From positions 1,612,001 through 1,676,000 of the forward strand of contig NZ_CP071445.1 in the NCBI RefSeq assembly GCF_017352195.1: a DNA stretch of 64,000 nt. Reading direction: 5' to 3'. The DNA is from Sedimentibacter sp. zth1. GTDB taxonomy: Bacteria > Bacillota > Clostridia > Tissierellales > Sedimentibacteraceae. A program made the translations under genes and the position numbers. This document shows, piece after piece, positions 24,979 through 34,151 of the stretch. The notes under the pieces are model-generated. The model did not search any database, was not told the origin of the DNA, and saw nothing but the letters and a program-made list of their open reading frames with translations. Position 1 is the stretch's first letter. Every line of letters starts with the position of its first letter.

Positions 24979-26625
24979 TTAATCTAAATTTCCGTTCGAT
25001 TTAAGTTCTTCTATTCTCTCTCTTTCACATATATTCCTACCCAATTTTTTTGAAAATGCAACACATTTGCCATCTTGAACACGTGTTTCTAGAATGCCTC
25101 TAATTTTTTTATTTTTTACTATATGAGGAGCATCTAATATACCTCTTTTTATACAATCTGATAATACAAAAGCATTTGCTAATGGGTCATCATAATCTTT
25201 ATAGAAATTACATATAAATTCTTTTAAATAATTTGCTTCTTCTATAAGTTGTTTCTTTCTCTCAATTATTTCAGGATTTATAGTTAAATCCAAATGATCG
25301 TTTACTACATTTCTAAGTACACCTCTAACAATCTTGCAACTTTCTATAATGTTATCAGGTGTGGCAGCATGCTCTGCTTCATTAAAGCCAACAACGTGTA
25401 CAATATGTGGTCTTATATTCATAGATAAAAACGTAGTTGCAGCCAATTGTCCTTTTGCTACATCTAAATCCGGTGAAAGGTAGTTAAGTCCAGCTCTTAC
25501 TTGCCTAAATATATTGAAATTCTCATCTTTTAATGATTCAACCAGTTCAACCATAGCAAGCACTCTTGCTAAATCCATAGAAAAAGATAGTGTATTTGGT
25601 GTGTTAAACATATATTGTGCTATATAATTTTTAACACCAAATTTTTTAGCATTATATGACGATACATATGCCATGAAAACTGACATAACATCGTGGGCAT
25701 CTCTTAGCGACCAGTGGTGTGGCTCATTTATTTCAACTGTTATATTTTTTTTACCATGATATGCTATAAGTCCTTGCGCTTCTTTTATAGATATTTCTAC
25801 TTTTCTATTTCCTCTACCATCAAGTTCATTGTACCAACATAGGGGAATCGCACTCCACGCATTATCCAATGTTTCAATCAATAAATCTGCCATTTTAAAA
25901 ACATCTGCTGTTCCGCTATAGCTTCTGATTAAAGGAAAATTTCCATGCATTGTTGCTTCTTTAAGCTTAATAAAGTCTTCCTTATTTCTTAGTGGCACTC
26001 CACCAGCTCCATCATTAACTCTATCCATATTTTCTTGGTTGAAATAGAACTGTTGTGTATTTTGATCTGGACCTAGTGATATTACATCTAATACTTTAGC
26101 TTCAGCAATTTTTTTGATTCCATCTAAAGTATCTTCATATGAAGGTAGTCCAAAGTGATGTCTTAAAACAGGATATGGATATTTTTCATTTATCCTATCT
26201 ACAATATTATTTTTATAGTTAGATGAGTTATCATCTTTTTGAGTTCCTTTCAAAAAGCAAACACAATCATCTATATCATCAAATCCATCCGATATATAAT
26301 CAAAAAAGTTGAATTTTCTTGCTACATCAGCAACCGGCTTAGTTCCTCCAAAGCACCATCTAATATCACTTAAGTCACTATTATTTCTAAATTTCTCTAT
26401 TTCTGATAAAATTTCAAGTGCATTATTTGGTGTCAATCTATAACTAAGCGCAATAATATTTGGCTTGATTTCTAAAATTTTTTGATACAAATAGCTTATA
26501 TCTGTGGCGGGGCCTAAAAAAATGGTTTCATAATCTTGCACCCTCGCAATACTTAAAAAATTTATTATTCCAGCTACGTGTACACAATTTCCAATTGATG
26601 CACCTAATATTACTTTTTTATTCAT
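24979..26625 (-). CDS. Cobalamin-binding domain protein related to glutamate mutase E-type barrels
   Basis: The protein has 548 residues. Residues 1-135 look like a B12-binding flavodoxin-like domain: VILGASIGNCVHVAGI keeps the HxxG of the DxHxxG motif, but Asp is replaced by Asn/Cys. Residues 150-545 resemble the TIM barrel of methylaspartate (glutamate) mutase large subunits, with HVVGFNEAEHAAT and an N-rich active face. A fused B12 domain and barrel in one chain suggests a self-contained adenosylcobalamin-dependent mutase. It is followed by an opine dehydrogenase and a transporter. The substrate is unknown, and I infer the mutase type from motif resemblance only. Confidence 0.75.
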   Translation of the reverse strand: MNKKVILGASIGNCVHVAGIINFLSIARVQDYETIFLGPATDISYLYQKILEIKPNIIALSYRLTPNNALEILSEIEKFRNNSDLSDIRWCFGGTKPVADVARKFNFFDYISDGFDDIDDCVCFLKGTQKDDNSSNYKNNIVDRINEKYPYPVLRHHFGLPSYEDTLDGIKKIAEAKVLDVISLGPDQNTQQFYFNQENMDRVNDGAGGVPLRNKEDFIKLKEATMHGNFPLIRSYSGTADVFKMADLLIETLDNAWSAIPLCWYNELDGRGNRKVEISIKEAQGLIAYHGKKNITVEINEPHHWSLRDAHDVMSVFMAYVSSYNAKKFGVKNYIAQYMFNTPNTLSFSMDLARVLAMVELVESLKDENFNIFRQVRAGLNYLSPDLDVAKGQLAATTFLSMNIRPHIVHVVGFNEAEHAATPDNIIESCKIVRGVLRNVVNDHLDLTINPEIIERKKQLIEEANYLKEFICNFYKDYDDPLANAFVLSDCIKRGILDAPHIVKNKKIRGILETRVQDGKCVAFSKKLGRNICERERIEELKSNGNLD

Positions 26626-26860
26626 AAAATCCCCTTAAAATTTATTTTTTGGACAACAAACTTAACTATACTTTTATAGTTAGAGTTATATTTTATTAGT
26701 TTTTGTTTTTTTACGAAAAAATTTAGACTAGCTCTATATGTAATATTTTATCCAAAGATCAGTTATAATATAAGAAAATTAATTATAATTATATGATTTG
26801 TAAAATTAGTTAGTTTTTTAAATTTTATTATTTTTTAAAGAAATGTCAATATATATTTTT

Positions 26861-26893
26861 TAAAAAACGGAATTATACATATAATTCCGTTTA
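26861..26893 (-). terminator. Rho-independent terminator after the DnaJ cluster
   Basis: Minus-strand hairpin ACGGAATTATA...TATAATTCCGT followed by TTTTTT. It overlaps the stop codon of the 26891-27403 gene and ends the threonine aldolase/DUF5685/DnaJ operon. Confidence 0.82.
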
Positions 26894-27403
26894 TCTTTTA
26901 ATTTTGGGTTTTATTCTCATAATATAATAATTTATAAATACAGAAAATGCATAATCATAAATCAAAAATCCTACTTCTCCAAGAACTATTACCCACCAAA
27001 ACAATTTAATCATTACAAACTGTTTTAGTACAAAATATAATGTAATTGCTACAGCATTAAAGAAAATAAATTTTAACAACAACTCGACAAAAACATTTTT
27101 TCTGTTATTATACACTAATTTTTCAATAGCATATTTAACAATACTGTATAATCCAAATAGTGAAATATAAGTAATAATTTCAATTTTATCTGTTGTCAAT
27201 AAAAATCCTAAAATACACGAGGCAATGTAAAATACAATACCACTTTTAACACCAAATTCAACTATTACTATTCCAACTATCAAAGCCGCAATTCCAAAAA
27301 GTAGCAATGTGTTTGTTTTAATAATTGAAGAAATTATTATAAACATTTGATTCAATGCAAGTAGCACACCTAGATATGCAATATTCTTGCTTTTTAGCAA
27401 CAT
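26891..27403 (-). CDS. Integral membrane protein of unknown function
   Basis: The protein has about 170 residues with five or so hydrophobic helices and a basic C-terminus. The start is set at the ATG at 27403, because the earlier ATG at 27427 runs through the GGGAGGAG ribosome binding site; this leaves a 10-base overlap with the DnaJ gene, indicating coupling. I do not recognise the family. It is the last gene of the DUF5685-DnaJ cluster and may work with them at the membrane. Confidence 0.78.
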   Translation of the reverse strand: MLLKSKNIAYLGVLLALNQMFIIISSIIKTNTLLLFGIAALIVGIVIVEFGVKSGIVFYIASCILGFLLTTDKIEIITYISLFGLYSIVKYAIEKLVYNNRKNVFVELLLKFIFFNAVAITLYFVLKQFVMIKLFWWVIVLGEVGFLIYDYAFSVFINYYIMRIKPKIKR

Positions 27404-28008
27404 GAAATTAAATCTCCTCCCATACATTCACAACAACAATCTGCCAAAATAAGATTTGCACAACAATTACAATCCGAATGACCGCCTCTGTTATAATTAT
27501 ATGAATTAGTTTGATATGCTCTTTGCATATTCGATATTTGATTTAAATAGTTTGCATACTCTCCATTGCTTGGCTCCATCCTATTGGCAGTTTTAACAAA
27601 TTGCAAACCTTGTACAGTTGAACCTAAATTCACATAGCAAACTCCCATCAAATAATTCCATTCCGCATTTCTTATTTTTGTACTATTTAATATATTTATT
27701 GCTTGCTTATAATTACCAACACTAGCATATTGTCTCGCAGCTTGGAATTCATTATTATTAGAATTTTCATAACTATTTGAGTTTGAGCTATATGAACTAC
27801 TACTGTATGAATTATTATTACTTCCTGCGTTCGTAAGCTCATCATAAGCTTGTTGTACTTCTATAAATTTTTCCTGTGCAAGTTCCTTTAGAGGATTATT
27901 AACATGCATATCAGGATGATATTGCTTAGCTAGTTTCCTATATGCAGCTTTTATTTCATCCTTTGATGCTCCTCTTTTTATACCTAAAACCTCATATGGA
28001 TCTTTCAT
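27394..28008 (-). CDS. DnaJ-domain protein with TPR-like region and cysteine-rich tail
   Basis: The protein has about 204 residues. Residues 1-62 form a J domain with the HPD motif (QYHPDMH), which stimulates a DnaK-type ATPase. A Ser/Asn-rich linker and a TPR-like helical pair (about 85-150) follow. The last 30 residues are cysteine-rich ([19 protein letters not shown]) and could bind metal or be lipid-modified. The start is the ATG at 28008 after GAGGAG. It overlaps both neighbours, so the three genes are translationally coupled. Confidence 0.88.
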   Translation of the reverse strand: MKDPYEVLGIKRGASKDEIKAAYRKLAKQYHPDMHVNNPLKELAQEKFIEVQQAYDELTNAGSNNNSYSSSSYSSNSNSYENSNNNEFQAARQYASVGNYKQAINILNSTKIRNAEWNYLMGVCYVNLGSTVQGLQFVKTANRMEPSNGEYANYLNQISNMQRAYQTNSYNYNRGGHSDCNCCANLILADCCCECMGGDLISCC

Positions 28009-28840
28009 TTGGTTTCTCCTCATTATTAGCTTTTTTCTTAAGTTTACTCATAATACCTGATAAAATAATATTATCTATAATACCTTTATCTTTTATTAAA
28101 GGAAGTTTGTCTATTTCTTGATGCAAAAAAGATAAATTCAACAACATTGCATCATTAGCAAAACTATCAATATTTTGTTCCTTATTAAATTTTATGTTTA
28201 AAAATGGGTTGTATGAATTATTTTTTTTGTCTGTTTCTACATCAAGATAAGCATCTAAAATATATATATACTTACCAAGGAAAAAACCCACATTTCTTAA
28301 TATTTTCTCCCAGTTATCATTCTTATATACCATTAATTCGCCCATCAAGTAACCAAATTCATTGGATACATCATCTATATTATCACAGTTTTTCTTTTCT
28401 AATTCTTGCAAATTATCGAGCGACTTTTTAATAAATTTTTGCTTTTCTTCATATAGCTTAACTGTTTTATCAAAATTATGATTTATAAGCTTTGAAAATA
28501 CTAATGATTTAAAGTCTTTTTCATCTATCCAATTATCCTTACAATTATAATAGGCAAGCATAATATTCATAGCTGCAGCATAGTCTGTTATTTCATTTTG
28601 AATAATTAGTTGCTTTTCAATTGGGTGAGTTATGCATCTTTTTTTCTCTGTCCTATCCTCAACTTCATACAATGAGCTAAGTATAAGTATAAGAAATGTC
28701 ATATCATAATTCAATGTAAGTCTTGACAAATTAGAGTAGTTTTTTTTCATATTCATACAAAGACCACAATATAGACCTTTGTATCTATAATACTCTCTAA
28801 ATTTTAATTCCATTTTATTAATATTTACATATCCAAACAT
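27992..28840 (-). CDS. DUF5685 family protein
   Basis: The protein has 282 residues. The N-terminus ([18 protein letters not shown], then CGLCMNMKK with a CxxC) is characteristic of DUF5685, a helical family found in Clostridia and usually next to a J-domain gene, as here. The function is not known. It ends with TGA 17 bases inside the start region of the DnaJ gene. It may be a client-binding or metal-binding partner of that co-chaperone. Confidence 0.88.
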   Translation of the reverse strand: MFGYVNINKMELKFREYYRYKGLYCGLCMNMKKNYSNLSRLTLNYDMTFLILILSSLYEVEDRTEKKRCITHPIEKQLIIQNEITDYAAAMNIMLAYYNCKDNWIDEKDFKSLVFSKLINHNFDKTVKLYEEKQKFIKKSLDNLQELEKKNCDNIDDVSNEFGYLMGELMVYKNDNWEKILRNVGFFLGKYIYILDAYLDVETDKKNNSYNPFLNIKFNKEQNIDSFANDAMLLNLSFLHQEIDKLPLIKDKGIIDNIILSGIMSKLKKKANNEEKPNERSI

Positions 28841-28845
28841 ATTTG

Positions 28846-29871
28846 CTAGTTTATTAATTCCTTTAATTTATTTAATGTAAAATCAATGTCATCTTTAGAT
28901 ACACCAATATTTGTTACAAACCTATATTCGCAATCCTCGATTCCATTTATTTTTATTCCATTTTTAAGAAATCCTTCAATAAGTTTTTTTTCTTTAATAA
29001 TATTTTCACTCATTTCAAAGTATACCATGTTTATATCTAACCTATCATATTTAACATTTATACCATCAATCCTAGATAACTCATCAGCCAAATATCTTGC
29101 GTTTTCATGGTCAACACTAAGTCTATCTACCATGTCATTTAAAGCGATAATACCAGCAGCTGCAATTATACCGGCTTGTCTAAGTCCTCCGCCCATAAGC
29201 TTTCTATTTTTTCTTGCTTTATCTATAAATTCTTTGCTACCAGCTAACATTGAACCTATAGGCGCTGCTAGTCCTTTTGACAAACAAAACATTATTGAAT
29301 CACAATTTTTAGTTATTTCTTTTACGTCAACATTAAGTGATGCAGCAGCGTTAAAAACTCTTGCTCCATCCATATGTATATTTATATTATGCCTATCTGC
29401 AACTTCTTTTATTTGCTTAAGATTTTCTATGCTAACCACACTACCACAGCCATGTGCTTCTTCTACACAAATTAATCCAGTAGAAGGCATATGAATATCA
29501 TTAGGTCTAATATATCTTTCAACAGTTTTAGAATTCATAGTACCATTTTCACCTTCTATTGTTCTTAACTGAACACCAGCAATAACTGAAGATGCTCCTA
29601 CTTCATGCATTACTATATGTGAAGATGCTTCTAATATAACCTCATCACCTCTATTGGTGTGAGTTAAAAGAGCTAATTGATTGCCAAATGTTCCACTAGG
29701 AACAAACAAGGATGCTTCTTTTCCAACCATTTCCGCTGCTAATTTTTCTAGCTTTGCTACGGTTGGATCATCACCATATACATCATCTCCAACAATTGCA
29801 TTTGCCATAGCATTTCTCATTTCAATAGTTGGGTTTGTTACAGTATCACTTCTTAAGTCTATAATTTTCAT
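28846..29871 (-). CDS. ltaE: Low-specificity L-threonine aldolase
   Basis: This 341-residue PLP-dependent fold-type I enzyme cleaves L-threonine or L-allo-threonine to glycine and acetaldehyde. It begins with the family signature MKIIDLRSDTVTNPT; the PLP lysine lies in FCLSKGLAAPIG near residue 200, and HMDGARVFNAA near 170 holds the cofactor Asp. The start is the ATG at 29871, which has GAGGA at good spacing. The next gene begins five bases after its stop, so it heads the DUF5685-DnaJ operon, although a functional link is not obvious. Confidence 0.94.
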   Translation of the reverse strand: MKIIDLRSDTVTNPTIEMRNAMANAIVGDDVYGDDPTVAKLEKLAAEMVGKEASLFVPSGTFGNQLALLTHTNRGDEVILEASSHIVMHEVGASSVIAGVQLRTIEGENGTMNSKTVERYIRPNDIHMPSTGLICVEEAHGCGSVVSIENLKQIKEVADRHNINIHMDGARVFNAAASLNVDVKEITKNCDSIMFCLSKGLAAPIGSMLAGSKEFIDKARKNRKLMGGGLRQAGIIAAAGIIALNDMVDRLSVDHENARYLADELSRIDGINVKYDRLDINMVYFEMSENIIKEKKLIEGFLKNGIKINGIEDCEYRFVTNIGVSKDDIDFTLNKLKELIN

Positions 29872-29997
29872 AACATCCTCCAGAAAAACATTTCGTTTGT
29901 TTAAGTATATCACTTTTTAGTGTTTTATTGCAATATTATAATATAATTGTATTAATTTAATATTAAAAAATTATTAAAATTTATGAAAATATATATG

Positions 29998-30023
29998 TAA
30001 AGGGTACGAAAACTTCGTACCCT
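29998..30023 (-). terminator. Rho-independent terminator after the ABC-2 operon
   Basis: Minus-strand hairpin AGGGTACGAAG-TTTT-CGTACCCT followed by a short T-rich stretch, nine bases past the stop of the last permease gene. Confidence 0.78.
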
Positions 30024-30031
30024 CTTTATCT

Positions 30032-30808
30032 TTATGAACCTGTTGATTTGTAATGTTTGAGTCCTATTTTCCAAAATATAAGACTTGGAATCAAAAATAC
30101 TATTCCCATAATTGGTGTAAACATATTTATAATGTTATCTGTTTTATTTAATAAATACATTAGTGGATAATATTGGACACAAGCAAGTGGAATTACATAA
30201 GTATAAAATTTAAGCACTCCATCGCCGTAAATTGACATTGGATATTTCCCAAATTCTCTACTACCATCTGTAAATATGTTCATAAATTCCAATCCTTCAA
30301 TAGTAAAAAAGCATATTGTAGCATAAATTATGTACAACCCAGCAAACATTGCTGTTCCACCAACAATCATAAACAGTATTATCAATATTTTGCTAATACT
30401 CCATACTATATCTATAGTTAATATAGCATATATTAGCATAATAATAGCTTGCAGCAATCTACCAATCCTTGTTATTTCAATTTTAGATGCCAAAACTTGA
30501 AAAATTAAGTTTTTAGGTCTAACTAACATCCTATCAAATTCACCATTTGATATAACAGAAGAAAATAAATCAAATGCCCTAAAAAAACACTCTGATAATG
30601 AAAATGCCATCAAAACAATTGAAAAGCACAATAATATTTCGCTAAAAGTAAAACCATTTACTGAATTAAACCTGTCAAACATAAAGTACACACCTAAGAA
30701 CACTGTAAAGGTAGTTAAAAACTGACCTATAGTAGTCAAAAGAAATGAAACCTTATATTCCATCATACTTTTAATATATATACTTAAATATTTTATATAT
30801 AGCCTCAT
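30032..30808 (-). CDS. ABC-2 type exporter permease (second subunit)
   Basis: This 258-residue protein has six hydrophobic helices and belongs to the ABC-2 transporter group formerly called DUF990. A conserved segment, NGEFDRMLVRPKN near residue 90, matches the family. It is three bases downstream of a second permease and after the ATPase, forming a three-gene exporter for an unknown substrate. The two permeases probably form a heterodimer in the membrane. Confidence 0.9.
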   Translation of the reverse strand: MRLYIKYLSIYIKSMMEYKVSFLLTTIGQFLTTFTVFLGVYFMFDRFNSVNGFTFSEILLCFSIVLMAFSLSECFFRAFDLFSSVISNGEFDRMLVRPKNLIFQVLASKIEITRIGRLLQAIIMLIYAILTIDIVWSISKILIILFMIVGGTAMFAGLYIIYATICFFTIEGLEFMNIFTDGSREFGKYPMSIYGDGVLKFYTYVIPLACVQYYPLMYLLNKTDNIINMFTPIMGIVFLIPSLIFWKIGLKHYKSTGS

Positions 30809-30811
30809 AAT

Positions 30812-31615
30812 CTAACCTCCTTGTACAACAACTTTTTTCAATGCTATGCTAAGAAGCATTTTTCCAAAAGCGGTCAATATAACTATCCAAATAAATTGCA
30901 ATACAATAGAATTAATTGCTTCCATACCGGCTATATTACCTGAATAAATTCTGAATGGTATGTTTTGCATACAACCCCAAGGAGATAAAGATATAACATG
31001 CTGTACTTTTTCAGGGAAAAAAGGTATTGGAATAATTGCTCCTGATAAGAATTCAGTAATAGATATTGCAAGCATTCTAATTCCTTGAGCAGATATCATA
31101 AAAAAAGTTGCAATATATATAAGCATACAATATGACAATACTAATAAAAATGCAAATAACATTGAAATAAAAAACATTATTAAAGTACTCGCATTGCTTA
31201 TTATTGTCAAACCATATGGTTTAGGTAGTATCATAGCAAATATCAGAATAGGAATACACCTAAGTATAACTTTTGCTAATCTTATGGCAGCATTTTTGGC
31301 AAACCACATGTTGTATAAATTCATTGGTCTGCATAATTCATATGCTACATTGCCACTTTTAATATCTGAAAATATAGTATTGTCCATCAAATACACAAAA
31401 AATAAAGCTATAGTTGATTGTTGTAACCATATGTATGAAGTAAGCTCATGAAATTTCATGGGAAAATTATCTGGATTTTCTTTATAAAATGCTGAGAAAA
31501 TCAGCATCTGCATTATACCCCAAAAAAACTGTGTTGCAACTCCGGCATACGCAGCAGCTCTATATTGTAAGCTATACTTAAATCTCATTTTAAAGAACGT
31601 TAAATACTTTTTCAT
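30812..31615 (-). CDS. ABC-2 type exporter permease (first subunit)
   Basis: This 267-residue protein has six hydrophobic helices and a basic N-terminus (MKKYLTFFKMRFKYSLQYRA). The loop SGNVAYELCRPMNLY corresponds to the same conserved site as in the partner permease. It overlaps the ATPase gene by four bases, so translation is coupled. The substrate is unknown. Confidence 0.9.
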   Translation of the reverse strand: MKKYLTFFKMRFKYSLQYRAAAYAGVATQFFWGIMQMLIFSAFYKENPDNFPMKFHELTSYIWLQQSTIALFFVYLMDNTIFSDIKSGNVAYELCRPMNLYNMWFAKNAAIRLAKVILRCIPILIFAMILPKPYGLTIISNASTLIMFFISMLFAFLLVLSYCMLIYIATFFMISAQGIRMLAISITEFLSGAIIPIPFFPEKVQHVISLSPWGCMQNIPFRIYSGNIAGMEAINSIVLQFIWIVILTAFGKMLLSIALKKVVVQGG

Positions 31616-32409
31616 ATTTTATATTCCTCATACAATTTAACTATCATCTCATCAAGTGAATTAGAAGTTTTGTACTGCTCTTTCATTTCTTCAAGAGTTC
31701 CGTCTAAAAGCATCTGCCCTTTACCAATTAAAAGTATTCTTTTTGCAAGTGCATCAATATCCTGCATATCGTGGGTTGTTAAAATTATTGTTGTATTTCT
31801 TTCTTTGTTGATAGTATTAATGAAATTTCTAACTGCAATTTTTGATACAGCATCAAGTCCAATAGTCGGTTCGTCTAGAAATAAAATTTTAGGATTGTGT
31901 AAAACTGAAGCAACTATTTCACATCTCATACGCTGACCGAGTGATAACTGTCTTGCAGGTGTTTTGATTATTTGTTCAATATTCAAAAGTGTAGAAAGGT
32001 TGTTTAGATTATCTTTATAAGTTTTTTGTGGTATTTTGTAAATGTCTTTTATAAGCTCAAATGAATCTATAACAGGCACATCCCACCAAAGCTGTGAACG
32101 TTGCCCGAAAACTACTCCAATTTCACTTACATGCTTTACTCTTTCTTTATATGGAACACGTCCATTGATTATACATGTTCCGCTATCAGGTGTAAGTATA
32201 CCTGCCATAATTTTTATGGTACTACTTTTACCAGCACCATTTGGACCTATATAGCCTACAATTTCACCATCATCAATTTTAAAGCTAATATTACTTAATG
32301 CTTTAACAATTTCATAATCTCTTTTAAATAGTGATTTAGTAGCCTCCTTTAGTCCTGAATTTCTTCTGTGCACTTTAAATGTCTTTGTAATGTTTCTTAG
32401 TTCAATCAT
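31612..32409 (-). CDS. ABC-2 type exporter ATPase
   Basis: This 265-residue ABC ATPase has Walker A GPNGAGKSS near residue 54, signature LSLGQRMRCE near 155, Walker B ILFLDEPTIGLD near 178 and the switch His in LTTHDMQD. It powers the two permeases encoded next. The signature LSLGQ and the WWDVP segment after the Q-loop are usual for the family paired with DUF990-type permeases. It ends in TGA, overlapping the next ATG. GGAG precedes the start at 32409. Confidence 0.93.
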   Translation of the reverse strand: MIELRNITKTFKVHRRNSGLKEATKSLFKRDYEIVKALSNISFKIDDGEIVGYIGPNGAGKSSTIKIMAGILTPDSGTCIINGRVPYKERVKHVSEIGVVFGQRSQLWWDVPVIDSFELIKDIYKIPQKTYKDNLNNLSTLLNIEQIIKTPARQLSLGQRMRCEIVASVLHNPKILFLDEPTIGLDAVSKIAVRNFINTINKERNTTIILTTHDMQDIDALAKRILLIGKGQMLLDGTLEEMKEQYKTSNSLDEMIVKLYEEYKI

Positions 32410-32507
32410 AAAATCTCTCCTAATAAATATTACAGCCGCTTAAATAATTTACCACTAAGCCTTAAATAAGTCAATATTATTTTATAGAATTTACTAATTT
32501 TCATATA

Positions 32508-32528
32508 AAAAAAGCTGCTTAGCAGCTC
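32508..32528 (-). terminator. Rho-independent terminator after the DUF368 gene
   Basis: Minus-strand hairpin AGCTGCT-AAGCAGCT followed by seven T, three bases past the stop. Confidence 0.85.
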
Positions 32529-32530
32529 TC

Positions 32531-33325
32531 CTAATTTTTATTTTCCGAAAATTTGTATATGATGAAAAAGCCAACTAACAGCGATAAAATGCTTATTAAA
32601 AGTTCATTTCCCGTCGATGTCCCTGGATATATATATTTAAGCGAAGCTAATACAAATCCTATGATAACTAAGTATGTTTGCAATGGATATTTTTTTAATA
32701 CAAATCTTATAATCTTGGCAGTTATAAATATTCCGATGATTATTCCAAGACACATTGGAAGTAAAAATTGAATTTGCAAAGTATGTATTGCCATAAGTGT
32801 TGGCTCGTATAATCCTAAAATAAGTAACATATATGAAAAACTAATACCTGGAAGAATGAGTGGTATTGCTAAAAAAATACTAACTAGAAATAATATAGCA
32901 TAACCCAACAATCCTTCTGTTTCTACACTAAACATATCCTTTGGAATTTGCTCAACCAATATTACACACAGTAAGCCTATAATTGGATATACAAACATTT
33001 TTGGTTTGACTTTTTTTATACCTGCTGATTTAAATAAAAGAGGAACACTTCCTAGCACAGCTCCCATAAATAAATAAAGCATTGGTATTTTATATGTATT
33101 GTAAATAAGTAGAACTGGTTTTGAAAAAGCTAAAACGCCTATCACACCACCTATTGCCACAGAAGCCAATATTTTTATATTTTTTTTAGGGTCTTCCAAA
33201 AAAGTATCAACAGCAATTATTAGCTTATAATAAATACCAAAAATTATAGCAACAGTTCCACCACTGACACCGGGAATAAGCATTGATACCCCAATAATTA
33301 ATCCTTTAATCATATCAGATAACAT
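32531..33325 (-). CDS. DUF368 membrane protein, probable polyprenyl-phosphate translocase
   Basis: This 264-residue protein has about eight hydrophobic helices. The family signature GVSMLIPGVSGGTVAIIFG is at residues 12-30 and a second, related copy LPGISFSYMLLILGLYE near 155, showing the internal duplication of DUF368. Members have been shown to recycle undecaprenyl phosphate across the membrane for envelope synthesis. It is a single gene with its own terminator. The role here is inferred from the family. Confidence 0.9.
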   Translation of the reverse strand: MLSDMIKGLIIGVSMLIPGVSGGTVAIIFGIYYKLIIAVDTFLEDPKKNIKILASVAIGGVIGVLAFSKPVLLIYNTYKIPMLYLFMGAVLGSVPLLFKSAGIKKVKPKMFVYPIIGLLCVILVEQIPKDMFSVETEGLLGYAILFLVSIFLAIPLILPGISFSYMLLILGLYEPTLMAIHTLQIQFLLPMCLGIIIGIFITAKIIRFVLKKYPLQTYLVIIGFVLASLKYIYPGTSTGNELLISILSLLVGFFIIYKFSENKN

Positions 33326-33498
33326 ATATTCTCCACCTATGCCTTTTTTATAAATAATATGTTCACATAATATTATAAATTACTTTTAGTTTAATAAAGT
33401 ATAACATGCAATAAATATCTATTGCAAGTATATTTAATTAATGTATTATTAAGATTTTATTTGAAATAATAATATTAAAATAATAAAGGAGATATATT

Positions 33499-34089
33499 AT
33501 GATTTTATTAAAAGACAGTAAAACAAAAGATAATCTAATGCGAGCTTTTGCAGGTGAAAGTCAAGCAAGAAATAGATACACATTCGCAGCCTCACAAGCA
33601 AAAAAAGAAAATTTCGCTATGATTGAACATTTATTTACTTATACAGCTAATCAAGAAAAAGAACATGCTGAAATTTTTTATAATTTTTTAAAGGAACTTT
33701 CAGGTCAAACTATATTTGTTGATGGAGGATATCCTGTTGATATTTACCCAACAACACTTGAACTTTTAAAAACTTCTCAACATAACGAATATGAGGAATG
33801 GAAAGTGGTTTACAGCGATTTCTCTAAAATTGCAAAAGAAGAAGGATTTATTAAGATATCCGAGGTATTTGACAATATAGGTAAAATTGAAAAAATTCAT
33901 GGAGATAGATTTGGAAAATTTGCAAATTATTTAGAAACAAGAAAAATATTCGAATCGTTTGCTGAACAAAGCTGGATTTGTTTAAATTGCGGAAATGTCC
34001 ATGTTGGAAAAACTCCTCCAGAGATTTGCCCAGTATGTAATCATCCAAAAGGGTACTATATTAGAATTGAAGAATCACCATTTGAGTAG
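33499..34089 (+). CDS. rbr: Rubrerythrin
   Basis: This 196-residue protein has an N-terminal ferritin-like di-iron domain (AGESQARNRYTF near 16, EKEHAEIF near 53, and later E-x-x-H motifs) and a C-terminal rubredoxin domain with two CxxC knuckles (CLNCG and CPVCNHP). It reduces hydrogen peroxide with electrons from NADH or ferredoxin routes and is typical of anaerobes. It is one of few plus-strand genes, with AAAGGAG ahead of the start and a terminator behind. Confidence 0.97.
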   Translation: MILLKDSKTKDNLMRAFAGESQARNRYTFAASQAKKENFAMIEHLFTYTANQEKEHAEIFYNFLKELSGQTIFVDGGYPVDIYPTTLELLKTSQHNEYEEWKVVYSDFSKIAKEEGFIKISEVFDNIGKIEKIHGDRFGKFANYLETRKIFESFAEQSWICLNCGNVHVGKTPPEICPVCNHPKGYYIRIEESPFE

Positions 34090-34095
34090 TTAAAG

Positions 34096-34145
34096 AAATG
34101 CTCCAAAAGCTTAATTTTATGTTTAAATTAGCTTTTGGAGCATTT
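34096..34145. terminator. Bidirectional terminator between rubrerythrin and an amidohydrolase gene
   Basis: A strong hairpin with AATGCTCCAAAAGC and GCTTTTGGAGCATT arms lies between two convergent genes. T-rich sequence follows on the plus strand and A-rich sequence precedes it, so it may serve both genes. Confidence 0.82.
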
Positions 34146-34151
34146 TCACAA

